Positions 34,830-43,336 of a DNA stretch of 64,000 nucleotides are shown here, piece after piece (the stretch's first letter is position 1; the number at the start of each line of letters is the position of its first letter). This DNA comes from Saprospiraceae bacterium (GTDB lineage Bacteria; Bacteroidota; Bacteroidia; Chitinophagales; Saprospiraceae). The translations under genes were made by a program, and so were the position numbers. The DNA is taken from contig JABAQQ010000036.1 of NCBI GenBank assembly GCA_019187225.1, positions 162,575 to 226,574 on the forward strand. The letters run 5' to 3'. The notes under the pieces were generated by a model. That model made no database searches. It was not told where the DNA came from and worked only from the letters and a program-made list of their open reading frames with translations.

Positions 34830-34882
34830 AAAGACTAATATATATCCGGCCACCTGTCCGCCGCAAATTGCGTCAATAGGCC

Positions 34883-36109
34883 ATGCGACTTATTCAAAAC
34901 CCGGAAAGAAATTTCACCCGCCCCTCCCATCTCCTCCCCACCATCGTCTTCGCCCAGTTCGCCGGCACCTCACTCTGGTTCGCGGTGAACGCCGTGTTAC
35001 CCGCTCTGCAGCAGCAATTCCCTGACGTTCAGCACTTTTTGCCGACGATGACGGCGGCGGTGCAGTTGGGCTTCGTAGCAGGCACACTCGTTTATGCCTG
35101 GCTGTCGGTGGCCGACCGCTTCTCGCCGGTGCGGGTATTCGTGTTGTCGGGCGTGGTGGCCGCCGGAGCGAATTTGCTCATTTTGACGCTTGCGCACAGT
35201 CTGGCGGGTCTGGTAGCAGTGCGTTTTGCCGTGGGTTTTTTCCTGGCGGGCGTGTACCCGGTGGGCATGAAAATTTGCAGCGACTGGTACGAGCACGGGT
35301 TGGGCAAGGCGTTGGGCTACCTGGTCGGTGCGCTGGTGTTGGGCACAGCCTTCCCGCATCTTTTGAATGTGCTGTCGGTGGATATGGACTGGCGCTGGGT
35401 CATTGGCGGCACTTCTGCCCTGGCGCTGGCGGGAGCGGCGCTTTTGGGAATATTGGTACAGGATGGGCCGTTTCGCAGGCCATCGGGTGGGTTCAATCCG
35501 CGGGTGTTGGGGTTGGTATTCCGGCAACCGCTATACCGCACTTTCGCCTTCGGTTATTTCGGCCACATGTGGGAGGTGTATACCTTCTGGGCTTTCGCGC
35601 CGGTACTGGTGGGCTTGTACAATCGCCTGACCGGCAATGCATTGGATGTATCTGTCTGGTCGTTCTGCTTCATCGCTGTGGGAGCGGTGGGATGTGCATT
35701 GGGAGGGGAATTGTCGTTGCGTTGGGGGAGCGCACGTACGGCGTTTTGGGCGCTGGCGATATCCGTCTGCTGCTGTTTGTTGTCGCCGTTCATTTCCTTT
35801 TTCCCAAGGGGTATCTTTCTGGTTTTCATGTCGGTATGGGGCGCGACCGTAGTAGCGGATTCGCCGCAGTTTTCGGCATTGGTGGCTCAGAACGCCATTC
35901 CGGAATACCGCGCCACGGCCATCACGATCGTCAATTCCATCGGTTTTTTGATAACCATTCCGAGTTTGTATGTTATGCAGTGGGTGGTTTCACATCTTTC
36001 GGCGCCGGGCGGTTTTGCGCTGTTGGCGCTTGGCGGAGTGTTTGGCCTGGGCAGTATATGGCAGGCCGTTTGGAAGAAAGCTTTATATCATCATTCTTCT
36101 CTTGACTGA
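34883..36109 (+). CDS. MFS transporter
   Basis: A 408-residue major facilitator with about twelve TM helices. Helix 1 (VFAQFAGTSLWFAVNAVLPA), the 2-3 loop (LVYAWLSVADRFSPVRVF, a variant of the GxLxDRxG motif) and the second-half RWGSARTAFWALAISV are recognisable. The substrate is unknown. The start MRLIQNPE is 53 bases after mutS. It may be co-transcribed with mutS but has no functional link. Confidence 0.85.
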   Translation: MRLIQNPERNFTRPSHLLPTIVFAQFAGTSLWFAVNAVLPALQQQFPDVQHFLPTMTAAVQLGFVAGTLVYAWLSVADRFSPVRVFVLSGVVAAGANLLILTLAHSLAGLVAVRFAVGFFLAGVYPVGMKICSDWYEHGLGKALGYLVGALVLGTAFPHLLNVLSVDMDWRWVIGGTSALALAGAALLGILVQDGPFRRPSGGFNPRVLGLVFRQPLYRTFAFGYFGHMWEVYTFWAFAPVLVGLYNRLTGNALDVSVWSFCFIAVGAVGCALGGELSLRWGSARTAFWALAISVCCCLLSPFISFFPRGIFLVFMSVWGATVVADSPQFSALVAQNAIPEYRATAITIVNSIGFLITIPSLYVMQWVVSHLSAPGGFALLALGGVFGLGSIWQAVWKKALYHHSSLD

Positions 36110-36165
36110 TCCATGTTGCTGTCTCCCGCCTGTACCTGCCTCGAGGCGTCGTTCCGGATAAGCGT

Positions 36166-36786
36166 TCATAAGTTATTCTCTTCCAGGGTATCTTTTTCAG
36201 CGCCGAGGCTGAAATAATCGTTTTCTTCATCTTCCTGCTTCACTGCTGTACCGCTGTCGTCGCGCTCCCCGACGGGCACATCGAGATCGAGACCCTCGGC
36301 AAAAACATTGCGTGAATTTTCATTGAGCGGCGTTCCTTCAAAATCGGCAGTGTCAAGGCCTTTGTAGTTGCTCATTTCTTCATCGTCCAAGCCGTCCATA
36401 TCCCGATCGCGGTCGCCGAGCAGGGCCAAATCTTCTTCCGTTACCACCGCATCCGGATCCAGCACAGCGGCAACGGCGACAGTGTCCATTTCTTCCTCGT
36501 TGGGCAGCACTTCATCGGCGGTCACCTCTCTTGTAATGTCACCTCGTGCTTTTTCTTCTCCCAAATGTTTTACCGCCTCATCGCGAACAGCCGTCCATGT
36601 GCTGCGGGACAAATTTTCCACGTCTATACCTACTTTCTCGTGATCACTGCGTTGGTCCAGCACATCTTGCCTGGGTGGATAATGCGGATAACCCGGATAA
36701 TCGAGAGCTTGGTTTATGCGGTTGATGTCCGGGGTGTTGTGTGTTTCAAGAGGGTCATTCCCGGTAGGATTCCTGCGTTTTTTCAT
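36166..36786 (-). CDS. Acidic, disordered protein, unknown
   Basis: A 206-residue, highly acidic, low-complexity protein (for example DEVLPNEEEMDTVAVAAVLD and DRDRDMDGLDDEEMSNYKG), starting MKKRRNPTGNDPLE. A middle helix (STWTAVRDEAVKHLGEEKAR) is the only folded-looking part. There is no signal peptide. Similar acidic proteins occur widely in Bacteroidota without an assigned role. An upstream in-frame ATG at 36855 is less likely. Confidence 0.65.
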   Translation of the reverse strand: MKKRRNPTGNDPLETHNTPDINRINQALDYPGYPHYPPRQDVLDQRSDHEKVGIDVENLSRSTWTAVRDEAVKHLGEEKARGDITREVTADEVLPNEEEMDTVAVAAVLDPDAVVTEEDLALLGDRDRDMDGLDDEEMSNYKGLDTADFEGTPLNENSRNVFAEGLDLDVPVGERDDSGTAVKQEDEENDYFSLGAEKDTLEENNL

Positions 36787-36912
36787 AAAATAATTTTTGG
36801 TCAAATATAGGGAAAAAATGAGCAATTTGCAAGTATTCGTGGCTTTGCCGTTCAATGAGACGAATATTTATCGGGTAATACGGAAAAGATTTTTGAAAAA
36901 AAGATGGCAAGC

Positions 36913-36943
36913 CTTGGTGTGAATAGTACAAAAACTATTTTTG
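36913..36943 (+). promoter_or_regulatory. Consensus promoter of the GMC oxidoreductase operon
   Basis: CTTG at 36913-36916, exactly 19 bases, then TATTTTTG at 36936-36943. This is the best match to the Bacteroidota TTTG-19-TAnnTTTG promoter in the window. The leader before the Tat-exported subunit gene (ATG 36975) is short. Confidence 0.75.
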
Positions 36944-36974
36944 CTTCGCTGAATTTTTGCAAAACAACCTTCTT

Positions 36975-37517
36975 ATGCAACGACGCGAAGTACTCAAAAA
37001 AACGGCCCTCTTCATCGGCAGCATTGCCATCGCTCCGGAACTTCTGGCCAAAGCACTGGCCGCCCCTTCTCCCGCATTATCCCGTTTGCCCGCCGACCGG
37101 CTGGCTTTGCTCGCTGAAATGGCCGACACCATCCTGCCCGACACGGATACCCCTGGCGCCAAAGCGGCCAAAGTGCAGGATTACATTGCCGTCGTGGTAG
37201 AGGCGTGTTTCCCGCCCGACAAACGTCCGCTTTTCTGGAACGGCCTGGAAGCCGCTGAAAAACAGTGCGTTGCGATGAACGGCAAATCTTTTGCGGATTG
37301 CTCCACCGCCGAACGCACGGCGTTTTTCCAAAAGTTGGAAGCCGAACAACGCGACGGCGACGCATTCTGGCGCCAGCTCAAGGCGCTCACCCTGAACGGC
37401 TATTTCACGTCCGAAATCGGCGCCACGCAAGCGCTCAACTACGATCCCATTCCCGGCGGTTGGGTGCCGGACATGAAAATTGACGATAACACGAAAGCCT
37501 GGACGCCGGTGTTCTAA
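36975..37517 (+). CDS. Gluconate 2-dehydrogenase subunit 3-type protein, Tat-exported
   Basis: A 180-residue protein with a twin-arginine signal (MQRREVLKKTALFIGSIAIA). The body fits the Gluconate_2-dh3 family: LALLAEMADTILPDTDTPGA, FFQKLEAEQ, LTLNGYFTSEIGATQALNYD, PIPGGWVPD. This subunit accompanies GMC-type dehydrogenases. The large subunit follows 4 bases later. ATG 36975 is chosen because it starts the Tat signal; 36957 is the alternative. It probably carries the partner through the Tat path (inference). Confidence 0.88.
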   Translation: MQRREVLKKTALFIGSIAIAPELLAKALAAPSPALSRLPADRLALLAEMADTILPDTDTPGAKAAKVQDYIAVVVEACFPPDKRPLFWNGLEAAEKQCVAMNGKSFADCSTAERTAFFQKLEAEQRDGDAFWRQLKALTLNGYFTSEIGATQALNYDPIPGGWVPDMKIDDNTKAWTPVF

Positions 37518-37521
37518 GATT

Positions 37522-39207
37522 ATGAAAAAACGCAAATACGACGCCATTGTAGTCGGCTCCGGCATCTCCGGCGGCTGGGCGGCCAAAGAACTCTGCGAAA
37601 AAGGCCTGCGCACCCTCGTGCTCGAACGCGGCCGGCCCCTCGAACACATCAGCGGCTACACGACGGCCCTGACCAATCCCTGGGAATTCCCGCACCGCAA
37701 CCAGGTGCCTTACGACGAGGTGAAAAAGGACTATCCCATCCAGTCCATTTGTTACGCTTTCAACGAAGGCACGAAGCACCTGTGGGCGAAGGACAGCGAA
37801 CATCCCTATACGCAGGTAAAACCCTTCGAATGGATAAAAGGCTACCACGTCGGTGGCAAATCGCTGATGTGGGCGCGGCAGACCTACCGCTGGGCGGATT
37901 TCGATTTTGAAAGCAACCTGCACGACGGGCACGGCGTGGACTGGCCCATCCGCTACGAAGACATCGCGCCGTGGTACAGCTATGTGGAACGCTTCGCCGG
38001 CATCAGCGGTAACCGCGACGGACTGCGCCAGATCCCTGACGGCGAGTTTTTGCCACCCATCGAGATGACGATTGCGGAGAAACACCTGCGCGACGCCATT
38101 CAGAAAAATTTCCCGGGCCGCACGCTCGTGCACGGCCGCAGCGCCAACCTGACCCAAAGCATCAACGGTCGTACGCCCTGCCAGTTCCGCCATCTTTGCC
38201 ACCGGGGATGCCCGTTCGGCGCCTATTTCAGCAGCAATGGCGTGACGCTGCCCGCAGCGGCAAAGACCAAAAAGATGACGCTGCGTCCCTTCAGCATCGT
38301 GGAATCGGTCATTTTTGACGAAAAGAAAAACCGCGCGACAGGGGTGCGGGTGATAGACGCCAACACGAAGGAAGTCATCGAATTCCAGGCGAAGATCATT
38401 TTCCTGAACGCCGGCACCCTGCCCACCACACAAATCCTGCTCCACAGCACGAGCAACCGCTTCCCCAATGGTCTGGGCAACGATTCGGGCGTACTGGGCC
38501 ACTACCTGATGGATCACTGCTACCGGGCGCACGTCTCCGGCGATTACGAAGGTTTTACCGACCACTACCACAAAGGCCGCCGTCCGGTTGGATTTTATGT
38601 GCCGCGTTTCCGCAATTTCGGCGCGGACAAACAAACGGCCTTCGTGCGCGGCTACGCTTTCGGCGGCAGCGTGGAGCGCGGGCCGGCGTTTTACGGCGGT
38701 GCAGGACAAGACGGCTTCGGCGCCGATTTTAAAAAAGCGATGACCCGCCCCGGCGCCTGGTCGGGCGGACTCTTCGGTATGGGCGAATGCCTGCCGCATT
38801 TCGACAACAAAGTGACCTTGAACAAAGACAAACGCGACCAGTGGGGGCTGCCGACCCTGAACATTGACTGCCAGTGGCATGAAAACGAAGAAGCCATGGT
38901 CAAAGACATGCTCGCCACCGGCGCCGAAATGCTCGAAGCAGCGGGATTCAAAAACATCCGGCCCTACGATACCCACGAGCCGCCTGGACGCGGTATCCAC
39001 GAAATGGGCACTGCGCGCATGGGTCGCGACCCCAAAACTTCCATGCTCAACGCCCACAACCAACTCCACGCCGTGCCCAACGTGTTCGTCACCGACGGCT
39101 CGTGTATGGCTTCCGCCGCAGCGCAAAATCCCTCGGTCACCTATATGGCGCTGACGGCACGGGCGGTGGATTTTGCGGTGAATGAGTTGAAGAAGCGGAA
39201 TTTGTGA
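37522..39207 (+). CDS. GMC-family oxidoreductase, copy 1
   Basis: A 561-residue flavoprotein. The FAD site is VVGSGISGGWAAKELCEKG. The catalytic region has IHEMGTARMGRDPKTS and DGSCMASAAAQNPSVTYMAL, the usual His and Asn zones. The GMC domain arrangement is complete and there is no signal peptide of its own, consistent with export by the Tat partner. A CRFRHLCHRGCPF-like Cys pair (HLCHRGCPFGAY) occurs in the middle. The substrate is unknown, possibly a sugar or alcohol. A cytochrome gene follows at 39946. Confidence 0.92.
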   Translation: MKKRKYDAIVVGSGISGGWAAKELCEKGLRTLVLERGRPLEHISGYTTALTNPWEFPHRNQVPYDEVKKDYPIQSICYAFNEGTKHLWAKDSEHPYTQVKPFEWIKGYHVGGKSLMWARQTYRWADFDFESNLHDGHGVDWPIRYEDIAPWYSYVERFAGISGNRDGLRQIPDGEFLPPIEMTIAEKHLRDAIQKNFPGRTLVHGRSANLTQSINGRTPCQFRHLCHRGCPFGAYFSSNGVTLPAAAKTKKMTLRPFSIVESVIFDEKKNRATGVRVIDANTKEVIEFQAKIIFLNAGTLPTTQILLHSTSNRFPNGLGNDSGVLGHYLMDHCYRAHVSGDYEGFTDHYHKGRRPVGFYVPRFRNFGADKQTAFVRGYAFGGSVERGPAFYGGAGQDGFGADFKKAMTRPGAWSGGLFGMGECLPHFDNKVTLNKDKRDQWGLPTLNIDCQWHENEEAMVKDMLATGAEMLEAAGFKNIRPYDTHEPPGRGIHEMGTARMGRDPKTSMLNAHNQLHAVPNVFVTDGSCMASAAAQNPSVTYMALTARAVDFAVNELKKRNL

Positions 39208-39272
39208 AGCTTATCGAAAGTAAAATAACGCATTGTGTGGAGGCGTTTTTTAAAAGAGCTAGAAAACACACC

Positions 39273-39812
39273 ATGCGCGTTGTCTTGTTTTTCACTTTTG
39301 GTTTGCCGATATTTTGCGTCGCCCAAACGGACACTTTCCTGCAAAAGGCTATCTCCTTTTACACTGAAAAAAGGACGGATATGACCCTCGGTTACAATTT
39401 TTATTTTGGCAAAAGAGATGAGGGTGACACTACTACCCGGAAATTTCACTTCGTGGAAATAGGTATATGGAGAACCCGCTTTTACTTCCACCGACACTGG
39501 GGCGGCTTTGGCTGTTACGCGATGAGCGAAATCGGTTTGAATACAAAAAAGTGGGTAATCGCGCCAAAAATCGGCGGTTTTATGGCCATCGGTCCGATCA
39601 TTTTAGGCAATGATTTTTCCATTTACACCGACTTTTCGGAAGGGTCGCTGCACTGGATCCCGTATTTTGGCATTGGAACCAATCGTTTTAAACTGACCAT
39701 CAATCCGCACGTGGTTTTGTCCAATAAAGATTTCTTAGAAAAACGGCTCCCGGCCGGGCATGTGCATTTTAGTTATGCGATGCTCAACCTTCACCGGAAG
39801 AGAACCAATTGA
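39273..39812 (+). CDS. Secreted beta-strand-rich protein, unknown
   Basis: A 179-residue protein with signal peptide MRVVLFFTFGLPIFCVAQ and beta-rich body (LGYNFYFGKRDEG, FHFVEIGIWRTRFYFHRHW, GIGTNRFKLTINPHVVL). It looks like a small outer-membrane barrel. An ATG at 39204 is also in frame but would place an unusual stretch before the signal. It shares no visible motif with its neighbours. Confidence 0.6.
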   Translation: MRVVLFFTFGLPIFCVAQTDTFLQKAISFYTEKRTDMTLGYNFYFGKRDEGDTTTRKFHFVEIGIWRTRFYFHRHWGGFGCYAMSEIGLNTKKWVIAPKIGGFMAIGPIILGNDFSIYTDFSEGSLHWIPYFGIGTNRFKLTINPHVVLSNKDFLEKRLPAGHVHFSYAMLNLHRKRTN

Positions 39813-39885
39813 AAGAATTATAAAGTTGGTTGCTTCTTTCCCCTTTTCGCTGTTAAAGAATTGAAAAAGAGAAAAACGCGACTGG

Positions 39886-39912
39886 TATTTTTGCGTCATA
39901 CTCTTACATTTG
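39886..39912 (+). promoter_or_regulatory. Candidate -7 elements upstream of cytochrome
   Basis: TATTTTTG (39886-39893) and TACATTTG (39905-39912) both match TAnnTTTG in the 133-base gap. I cannot tell which is used. Confidence 0.4.
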
Positions 39913-39945
39913 TAACGCATTTCAACTTAACGTAAAATTTACACT

Positions 39946-40275
39946 ATGGCAAAAGTCCTCGCGCTCCTCCCACTCCTGCTCATCCTCGCTGCTTTCAAAC
40001 CCGCTCCCCGGCCTGTTGCTGATCCCACTATTCCGGCTGATATTCAGGCACTTTTAGACAAATACGGCTGTGCCGCCTGTCACAACATGGAACGCAAGCT
40101 CGTGGGCCCGAAATGGACGGAAATTGCCGCCAAAAAATATTCGGCCAAACGCATCGCGCAACTCGTGGAAAAACCCGAACCCGCCAACTGGCCCGGTTAC
40201 ATTCCGATGGCCGCCCAGAAAGTGCCAAAAGCCGATATGGATAAAATCGCCAAATGGCTGGCCAATTTGAAGTAG
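39946..40275 (+). CDS. Single-heme c-type cytochrome
   Basis: A 109-residue class I cytochrome c. Signal peptide (LALLPLLLILAAFKP), heme site CAACHNME with its neighbouring GPKW, and a probable axial Met in GYIPMAAQK. It resembles c551/c552-type electron carriers in the periplasm. It lies near the GMC dehydrogenase operon and could be its electron acceptor, but it has its own promoter candidates. Confidence 0.9.
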   Translation: MAKVLALLPLLLILAAFKPAPRPVADPTIPADIQALLDKYGCAACHNMERKLVGPKWTEIAAKKYSAKRIAQLVEKPEPANWPGYIPMAAQKVPKADMDKIAKWLANLK

Positions 40276-40293
40276 ATATTCGCAATCGCGATT

Positions 40294-40412
40294 TATACCT
40301 CGCGCCGCCAGGTTTTCAGCATGCCGAAAAGCGGGAATACGTTTACTAAACTTTCGAAAGTTTAGTAAACGTCGCAAGGGTTGATGCTGAAAACCTGGCG
40401 GCGCGAGGTATA
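40294..40412. repeat. Nested palindrome: 29-bp perfect terminal repeats with inner 34-bp palindrome
   Basis: The outer arms at 40294-40322 and 40384-40412 are exact complements of each other (TATACCTCGCGCCGCC start). The inner 40339-40372 is a perfect palindrome (ACGTTTACTAAACTTTC and its complement). Same architecture as 31861-31998, but an unrelated sequence. No reading frame. MITE-like or cruciform. Confidence 0.85.
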
Positions 40413-40417
40413 ATATT

Positions 40418-40488
40418 AAACACATAGGCACATAGATCACATAGTATTAAAAACCAATAAACTATGTGATCTATGTGCCTATGTGTTT
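40418..40488. repeat. Inverted CACATAG arrays, 28-bp perfect arms
   Basis: Left arm 40418-40445 and right arm 40461-40488 are perfect complements. Each arm is built of CACATAG units with one- or two-base spacers. It follows the nested palindrome by 5 bases and precedes the crtB terminator. Confidence 0.85.
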
Positions 40489-40504
40489 AGAGATTGTTGG
40501 GGGA

Positions 40505-40535
40505 AACAAAAAGCCCGCGACAGGTTGCCGCGGGC
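40505..40535 (-). terminator. Intrinsic terminator of crtB
   Basis: On the minus strand GCCCGCG, an 8-9-base loop, CGCGGGC, then a T-rich run (TTTTTGTTT). It lies about 60 bases past the crtB stop. Confidence 0.75.
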
Positions 40536-40595
40536 AGGGATCATAGTTTGTATCATTTTGCGGATACGGGTTTGATACGTCAGGTTATTGTTAAG

Positions 40596-41438
40596 TCACA
40601 AAAAATTCAGTTGGTGCCGCACGGCTGAACTGAACAACAGATACACCTTCCGCTTGTCCGATACCCGGAAGCGCTCCTGTGCCACGCGTTGCGCAGGGGC
40701 GCTTTTAATTTTGGCGAACAACTGCGTGTAATATTTATAAGCCAGATAAACGCCGAAGCGCGTGCCTTTCGGCAAACGGCGGATGCCTTCGAGCGCCGCG
40801 TCGAAATCGGCTTTGATGTCGCTTTCGATACGGCACTTTTCTTCGTTCGTAAAATGCCGGAAATCAACTTCGGGGAAATACACACGCCCCCTTTCGTCGT
40901 AATCGCTTTTGATGTCGCGCAGAAAATTGATCTTCTGAAAGGCCGCGCCTAAACGCCTGGCAGGTTCTTTCAGTTGCTGGTATTGTGCTTCGTTGCCTTC
41001 GCAAAACACCCGCAGACACATCAGGCCCACCACCTCCGCCGAGCCATAGATATACTCATCGTAACCTTCCGAGTCGTAAGCCGCATTGGTCAGGTCCATT
41101 TCCATACTGCGCAAAAAGGCTTCGATCAACTCTTTTTCAATGCCGTACTGGTGTACCACCTGCTGAAAAGAGTGCAATACAGGGTTCAGGCTAATGCGCT
41201 CTTCAATGGCACGCCAGGTATCTTCGCGAAAACGGCGGAGCAGCTCCTCTTTCGGATATTCGTGGAAGGTATCCACGATCTCGTCGGCAAAGCGTACAAA
41301 TCCGTAAATGCCATAGATCGGCGGACGGAATCGCGGGTGAAACAGCCGTATACCCATCGAAAACGACGTCGAATACCGGCGGGTGATCAGGCTGCTGCAC
41401 TCGAAACAGGTGTTGTGATATAGTTGGAGGTGGTTCAT
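40596..41438 (-). CDS. crtB: Phytoene/squalene synthase family (CrtB)
   Basis: A 280-residue isoprenoid synthase. The first Asp motif is in FVRFADEIVDTFHEYP, the second in INFLRDIKSDYDERGRVYFP. TRRYSTSFSMGIRLF and EYIYGSAEVVGLMCLRVF are the usual substrate-flap and helix motifs. It condenses two GGPP to phytoene. It lies on the same strand directly after crtI (65 bases), as in carotenoid operons. The squalene synthase alternative is less likely given this partner. Confidence 0.93.
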   Translation of the reverse strand: MNHLQLYHNTCFECSSLITRRYSTSFSMGIRLFHPRFRPPIYGIYGFVRFADEIVDTFHEYPKEELLRRFREDTWRAIEERISLNPVLHSFQQVVHQYGIEKELIEAFLRSMEMDLTNAAYDSEGYDEYIYGSAEVVGLMCLRVFCEGNEAQYQQLKEPARRLGAAFQKINFLRDIKSDYDERGRVYFPEVDFRHFTNEEKCRIESDIKADFDAALEGIRRLPKGTRFGVYLAYKYYTQLFAKIKSAPAQRVAQERFRVSDKRKVYLLFSSAVRHQLNFL

Positions 41439-41447
41439 ATAAAAATG

Positions 41448-41524
41448 AGGTTTGAGGGTTTGAAGGTTGGAGGGTTTGAAGGTTGGATAGATAACGTGAC
41501 CATCAAACCCTCAAACCTTCAAAT
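41448..41524. repeat. GGTTTGA-type inverted arrays between crtI and crtB
   Basis: GGTTTGAGGGTTTGAAGGTT units at 41448-41486 face CCATCAAACCCTCAAACC at 41501-41524. The right half contains the stop codon and last codons of crtI. Confidence 0.8.
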
Positions 41525-43005
41525 CTTTTCTTTATTTCTCCCGCCACTACCTGCCCGCTGATGAGCGAGGGCGGAACACCCGGCCCCGGCACGGTCAGTT
41601 GGCCGGTATAGTACAAGTTGTTGACGCGGCGGCTGCGCATTTTGGGTTTTAGAAAAGCCGTTTGCATCAAGGTATTTGCAAGTCCGTAAGCGTTACCTTT
41701 AAAAGCGTGATAATCAGCCACAAAGTCAGCATGCGCGAACGAGCGTTTGTATATCACGTGATCGCGAATGTTTTGACCGGTCAGCCGCTCGAGCCGCTCC
41801 ATCGTGAGGTGATAATAGCGTTCGCGCACCTCCGGCGTATCTTCCAGCCCCGGCGCTACCGGGATCAGCAGGAACAAATTTTCGCACCCGGCAGGCGCTA
41901 CCGAAGGATCGGTCACAGATGGCGCGCTGACATAAAACAGCGGTTTCGACGGCCACTGCGGGTTTTCATAAATTTCCACGGCATGCCTGCCGAAATCTGC
42001 GTCGAAGAACAGGTTATGGTGCTCCAGCCGTTCGAGGCGCTTGTTCACGCCGAGGTAATACAGCAGACTCGACGGCGCCATCGTCCGTTTTTGCCAGTAT
42101 TTTTCGGAATAGTTGCGTACACGGCTGTCGAGCAATTGAGATTCAATGTGGTGGTAATCCGCACTGCCCACTACCACGTCCGCCGGGTATTCGCGGCCTT
42201 GCCGGGTGATGACTTTCGTTGCGTGACCATTGGGAACGTGGATGTGGTTCACTTCCTGTCCCAGTTCGATCTTCACACCCAACTCCCGCGCCAGCGACAC
42301 CATACCTTCCACTATTTTGAACATGCCGCCCATGGGGTACCACGTGCCGAGCGCCATGTCGGCGTAATTCATCAGGCTGTACAAAGCGGGGGTCTTTTGA
42401 GGCGTGGCGCCGAGAAAAAGTACCGGAAACTCGAGCAATTCTATCAGTTTTTCATTCCGGAACAAACTCCGCACGTGTTTCGACAGGGAGGTGAACATCT
42501 GCAGGCGAAACAAACTCGCCGCTATACGCCAGTCCGCAAATTCCAGGATGCTGTCGCTGGGTTTGTGGACGAACTCGTTCATACCGACTTTGTATTTGTA
42601 TTCTGCCTCCTTCAAAAACCGCCTCAAACGCACGGCACTGCCTGGTTCGTACCGCTCGAACATGGCCTCCAAAGCAGCCATATCCGCCGGAACGTCCATT
42701 CGGTCGTTCTCCCCGAACCACACGACATACGACGGATCGAGCCTTTTGAGTTGGTAGTAGTCCGACACTTTTTTCCCAAAACGGGCGAAGAACTGCTCAA
42801 ATACACCCGGCATCCAGTACCACGACGGCCCCATGTCGAATACGAACCCTTCGGTTTCGTATTTCCGTGCCCGTCCGCCGGGTACATCGTTCTTTTCCAG
42901 CACCGTCACGTCGAACCCCTCAGCAGCGAGGTTGCACGCTGCCGACAATCCGGAAAAACCGGAACCGATGACAATAATTTTTTTGGACGTTGGACTGTTG
43001 GGCAT
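41503..43005 (-). CDS. crtI: Phytoene desaturase (CrtI-type)
   Basis: A 500-residue FAD enzyme. The dinucleotide site is IVIGSGFSGLSAACNLAAEG. Other CrtI motifs are KNDVPGGRARKYETEGF, PALYSLMNYADMALGTWYP, and the C-terminal LTVPGPGVPPSLISGQVVAG. It desaturates phytoene toward lycopene. The ATG lies within a GGACTGTT-type repeat array, so the first residues (PNSPTSK) are repeat-coded; the final ones (FEGLRV) come from another array. Upstream in-frame codons are also repeats, so this is the only start that keeps the family length. Confidence 0.92.
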   Translation of the reverse strand: MPNSPTSKKIIVIGSGFSGLSAACNLAAEGFDVTVLEKNDVPGGRARKYETEGFVFDMGPSWYWMPGVFEQFFARFGKKVSDYYQLKRLDPSYVVWFGENDRMDVPADMAALEAMFERYEPGSAVRLRRFLKEAEYKYKVGMNEFVHKPSDSILEFADWRIAASLFRLQMFTSLSKHVRSLFRNEKLIELLEFPVLFLGATPQKTPALYSLMNYADMALGTWYPMGGMFKIVEGMVSLARELGVKIELGQEVNHIHVPNGHATKVITRQGREYPADVVVGSADYHHIESQLLDSRVRNYSEKYWQKRTMAPSSLLYYLGVNKRLERLEHHNLFFDADFGRHAVEIYENPQWPSKPLFYVSAPSVTDPSVAPAGCENLFLLIPVAPGLEDTPEVRERYYHLTMERLERLTGQNIRDHVIYKRSFAHADFVADYHAFKGNAYGLANTLMQTAFLKPKMRSRRVNNLYYTGQLTVPGPGVPPSLISGQVVAGEIKKRFEGLRV

Positions 43006-43092
43006 TGGACGTTGGACTGTTGGACGTTGGACGTTGGACTGTTGGACTGTTGGACGTTGGACTGTTGGACGTTGGACTGTTGGACTGTTGGA
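42984..43092. repeat. GGACGTT/GGACTGTT array over the crtI start
   Basis: About fourteen 7- and 8-base units in one orientation run from inside the first codons of crtI to 43092. It is the same family as 27441-27604, but without a visible inverted half. It fills the leader and the translation start of crtI. Confidence 0.92.
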
Positions 43093-43309
43093 TTTTCGGA
43101 CTTCGGATAAAATAAAGAACGCTTTGCAGCGAGTTACTGAAAAAACGCAGCAAGATAATTTTTGTTTAAGATTAAATACTAAATTATTAAACAAAAAAAT
43201 GCCATGCCTTAACTTTTTTTCCGGTTTCCGCTGAATTGGCCTGATTGCGAGCAGAGATGCCGGTAAATGAAACGCTAAAAAACTTTGTGGGGCGTTTTTA
43301 ACGAAATCA

Positions 43310-43317
43310 TACTTTCG
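43310..43317 (+). promoter_or_regulatory. Weak -7 element upstream of the histidine kinase
   Basis: TACTTTCG, one mismatch to TAnnTTTG, lies 19 bases before the kinase ATG, with TTTG 22 bases upstream. Confidence 0.3.
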
Positions 43318-43336
43318 CCCATTCTTTCGAGCAAAA

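Noticed and set aside
37435-39126. 563-codon frame on the minus strand, antisense to the GMC oxidoreductase
   Set aside because: It is the shadow of a GC-rich gene with strong codon bias; no domain pattern and no start context.
41662-43110. 482-codon plus-strand frame opposite crtI, including repeat-coded WTVGHWTLDCWT
   Set aside because: Antisense to a conserved enzyme and ending in repeat translation; no coding evidence.
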